A stretch of DNA of 12,103 nucleotides from the NCBI GenBank assembly GCA_964355015.1, contig CAYHCE010000060.1, positions 1 through 12,103 of the forward strand. Direction: 5' to 3'. The translations under genes and the position numbers were made by a program. The notes beneath the pieces are model-generated. The model saw only the letters and a list, made by a program, of their open reading frames with translations. It had not been told where the DNA came from and searched no databases. This document shows positions 11,977 to 12,103 of the stretch, in pieces. The stretch comes from CAYHCE01 sp964355015. GTDB taxonomy: Bacteria > Cyanobacteriota > Cyanobacteriia > PCC-6307 > Cyanobiaceae. Numbering within the stretch: position 1 is the stretch's first letter; every line of letters begins with the position of its first letter.

Positions 11977-12102
11977 CTACTTGACTTCTGCGATGACGAA
12001 GGACTCTCTCAGCCCAGAACTATTCGAGTTGTAGCCAGCTTGCATTGCGACTAGGAGTTTGTTGCCAATAGAGCCGCGCCCGCTGAAGTCAACGACCGAA
12101 TG
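11977..12102 (-). CDS. 3' end of an unrecognised gene (5' end outside the window)
   Basis: The last 41 codons plus TAG of a gene entering from the right edge. The peptide begins HSVVDFSGRGSIGNKLLV and ends ESFVIAEVK. Glycine/serine-rich beta-type sequence; no family recognised. Its first 18 residues also occur at the left edge of the window on the opposite strand with a different tail. The 17-bp gap to the lectin-fold gene on the same strand points to co-transcription, so this is probably the original, intact copy. Confidence 0.65.
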   Translation of the reverse strand, partial: HSVVDFSGRGSIGNKLLVAMQAGYNSNSSGLRESFVIAEVK

Positions 12103-12103
12103 A
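12049..12103. repeat. Terminal inverted repeat, right copy
   Basis: The exact reverse complement of bases 1-55. It encodes the same 18 residues as the left copy, within the partial minus-strand gene. See the left copy for interpretation. Confidence 0.95.

Overview
This window looks like accessory, mobile-element-rich DNA from a Gram-negative-type bacterium. The IS5/IS1182-like transposase and the style of the two small genes at 1882-2452 resemble what I associate with freshwater picocyanobacteria (Synechococcus/Cyanobium group). That assignment is from memory, is weak, and rests on no marker gene. No rRNA, tRNA, CRISPR array, integrase gene or replication gene is visible.

Layout. (1) 1-184: the end of a gene whose first 55 bp recur, inverted, as the last 55 bp of the window. 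(2) 241-618: an unrecognised small gene, followed by an intact IS1595-family element (638-1670) with a perfect 8-bp target duplication. (3) 1882-2608: two overlapping small membrane-protein genes, the second cut by an in-frame TGA, followed 14 bp later by an attC-like folded site (2623-2711). (4) 2863-4629: a second IS, IS5/IS1182-like, with a frameshifted transposase and a 6-bp target duplication; it interrupts a tiny minus-strand reading frame. (5) 4802-9908: the core of the window. It holds an M43 (pappalysin-like) zinc metalloprotease and an M28 zinc aminopeptidase. Each is fused to the same seven-bladed PLL-type lectin beta-propeller. The two propeller coding regions are identical over 994 bp (6002-6995 and 8892-9885). 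Between them lie a 99-bp MITE with TTAG duplications, a strong hairpin and a small unrecognised gene. (6) 9956-10050: a well-formed integron-type attC site just downstream of the M28-lectin gene. (7) 12102-10218, minus strand: the 3' end of an unknown gene, a secreted PA-IL (LecA)-like lectin-fold protein, and a DUF900 alpha/beta hydrolase, closely spaced and probably co-transcribed.

How it fits together. The shared theme is carbohydrate recognition coupled to hydrolysis: two proteases with different catalytic heads carry the same glycan-binding tail, and a small lectin-fold protein is encoded next to a serine hydrolase. The two attC-like sites, each just after the stop codon of a forward gene, suggest that part of this region was assembled as integron gene cassettes. 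The exact sharing of the propeller suggests recent duplication or gene conversion that attached one targeting module to different enzymes. The 55-bp terminal inverted repeat equals a common short-read assembler k-mer, so the window is probably a whole contig bounded by a longer inverted repeat lying outside it.
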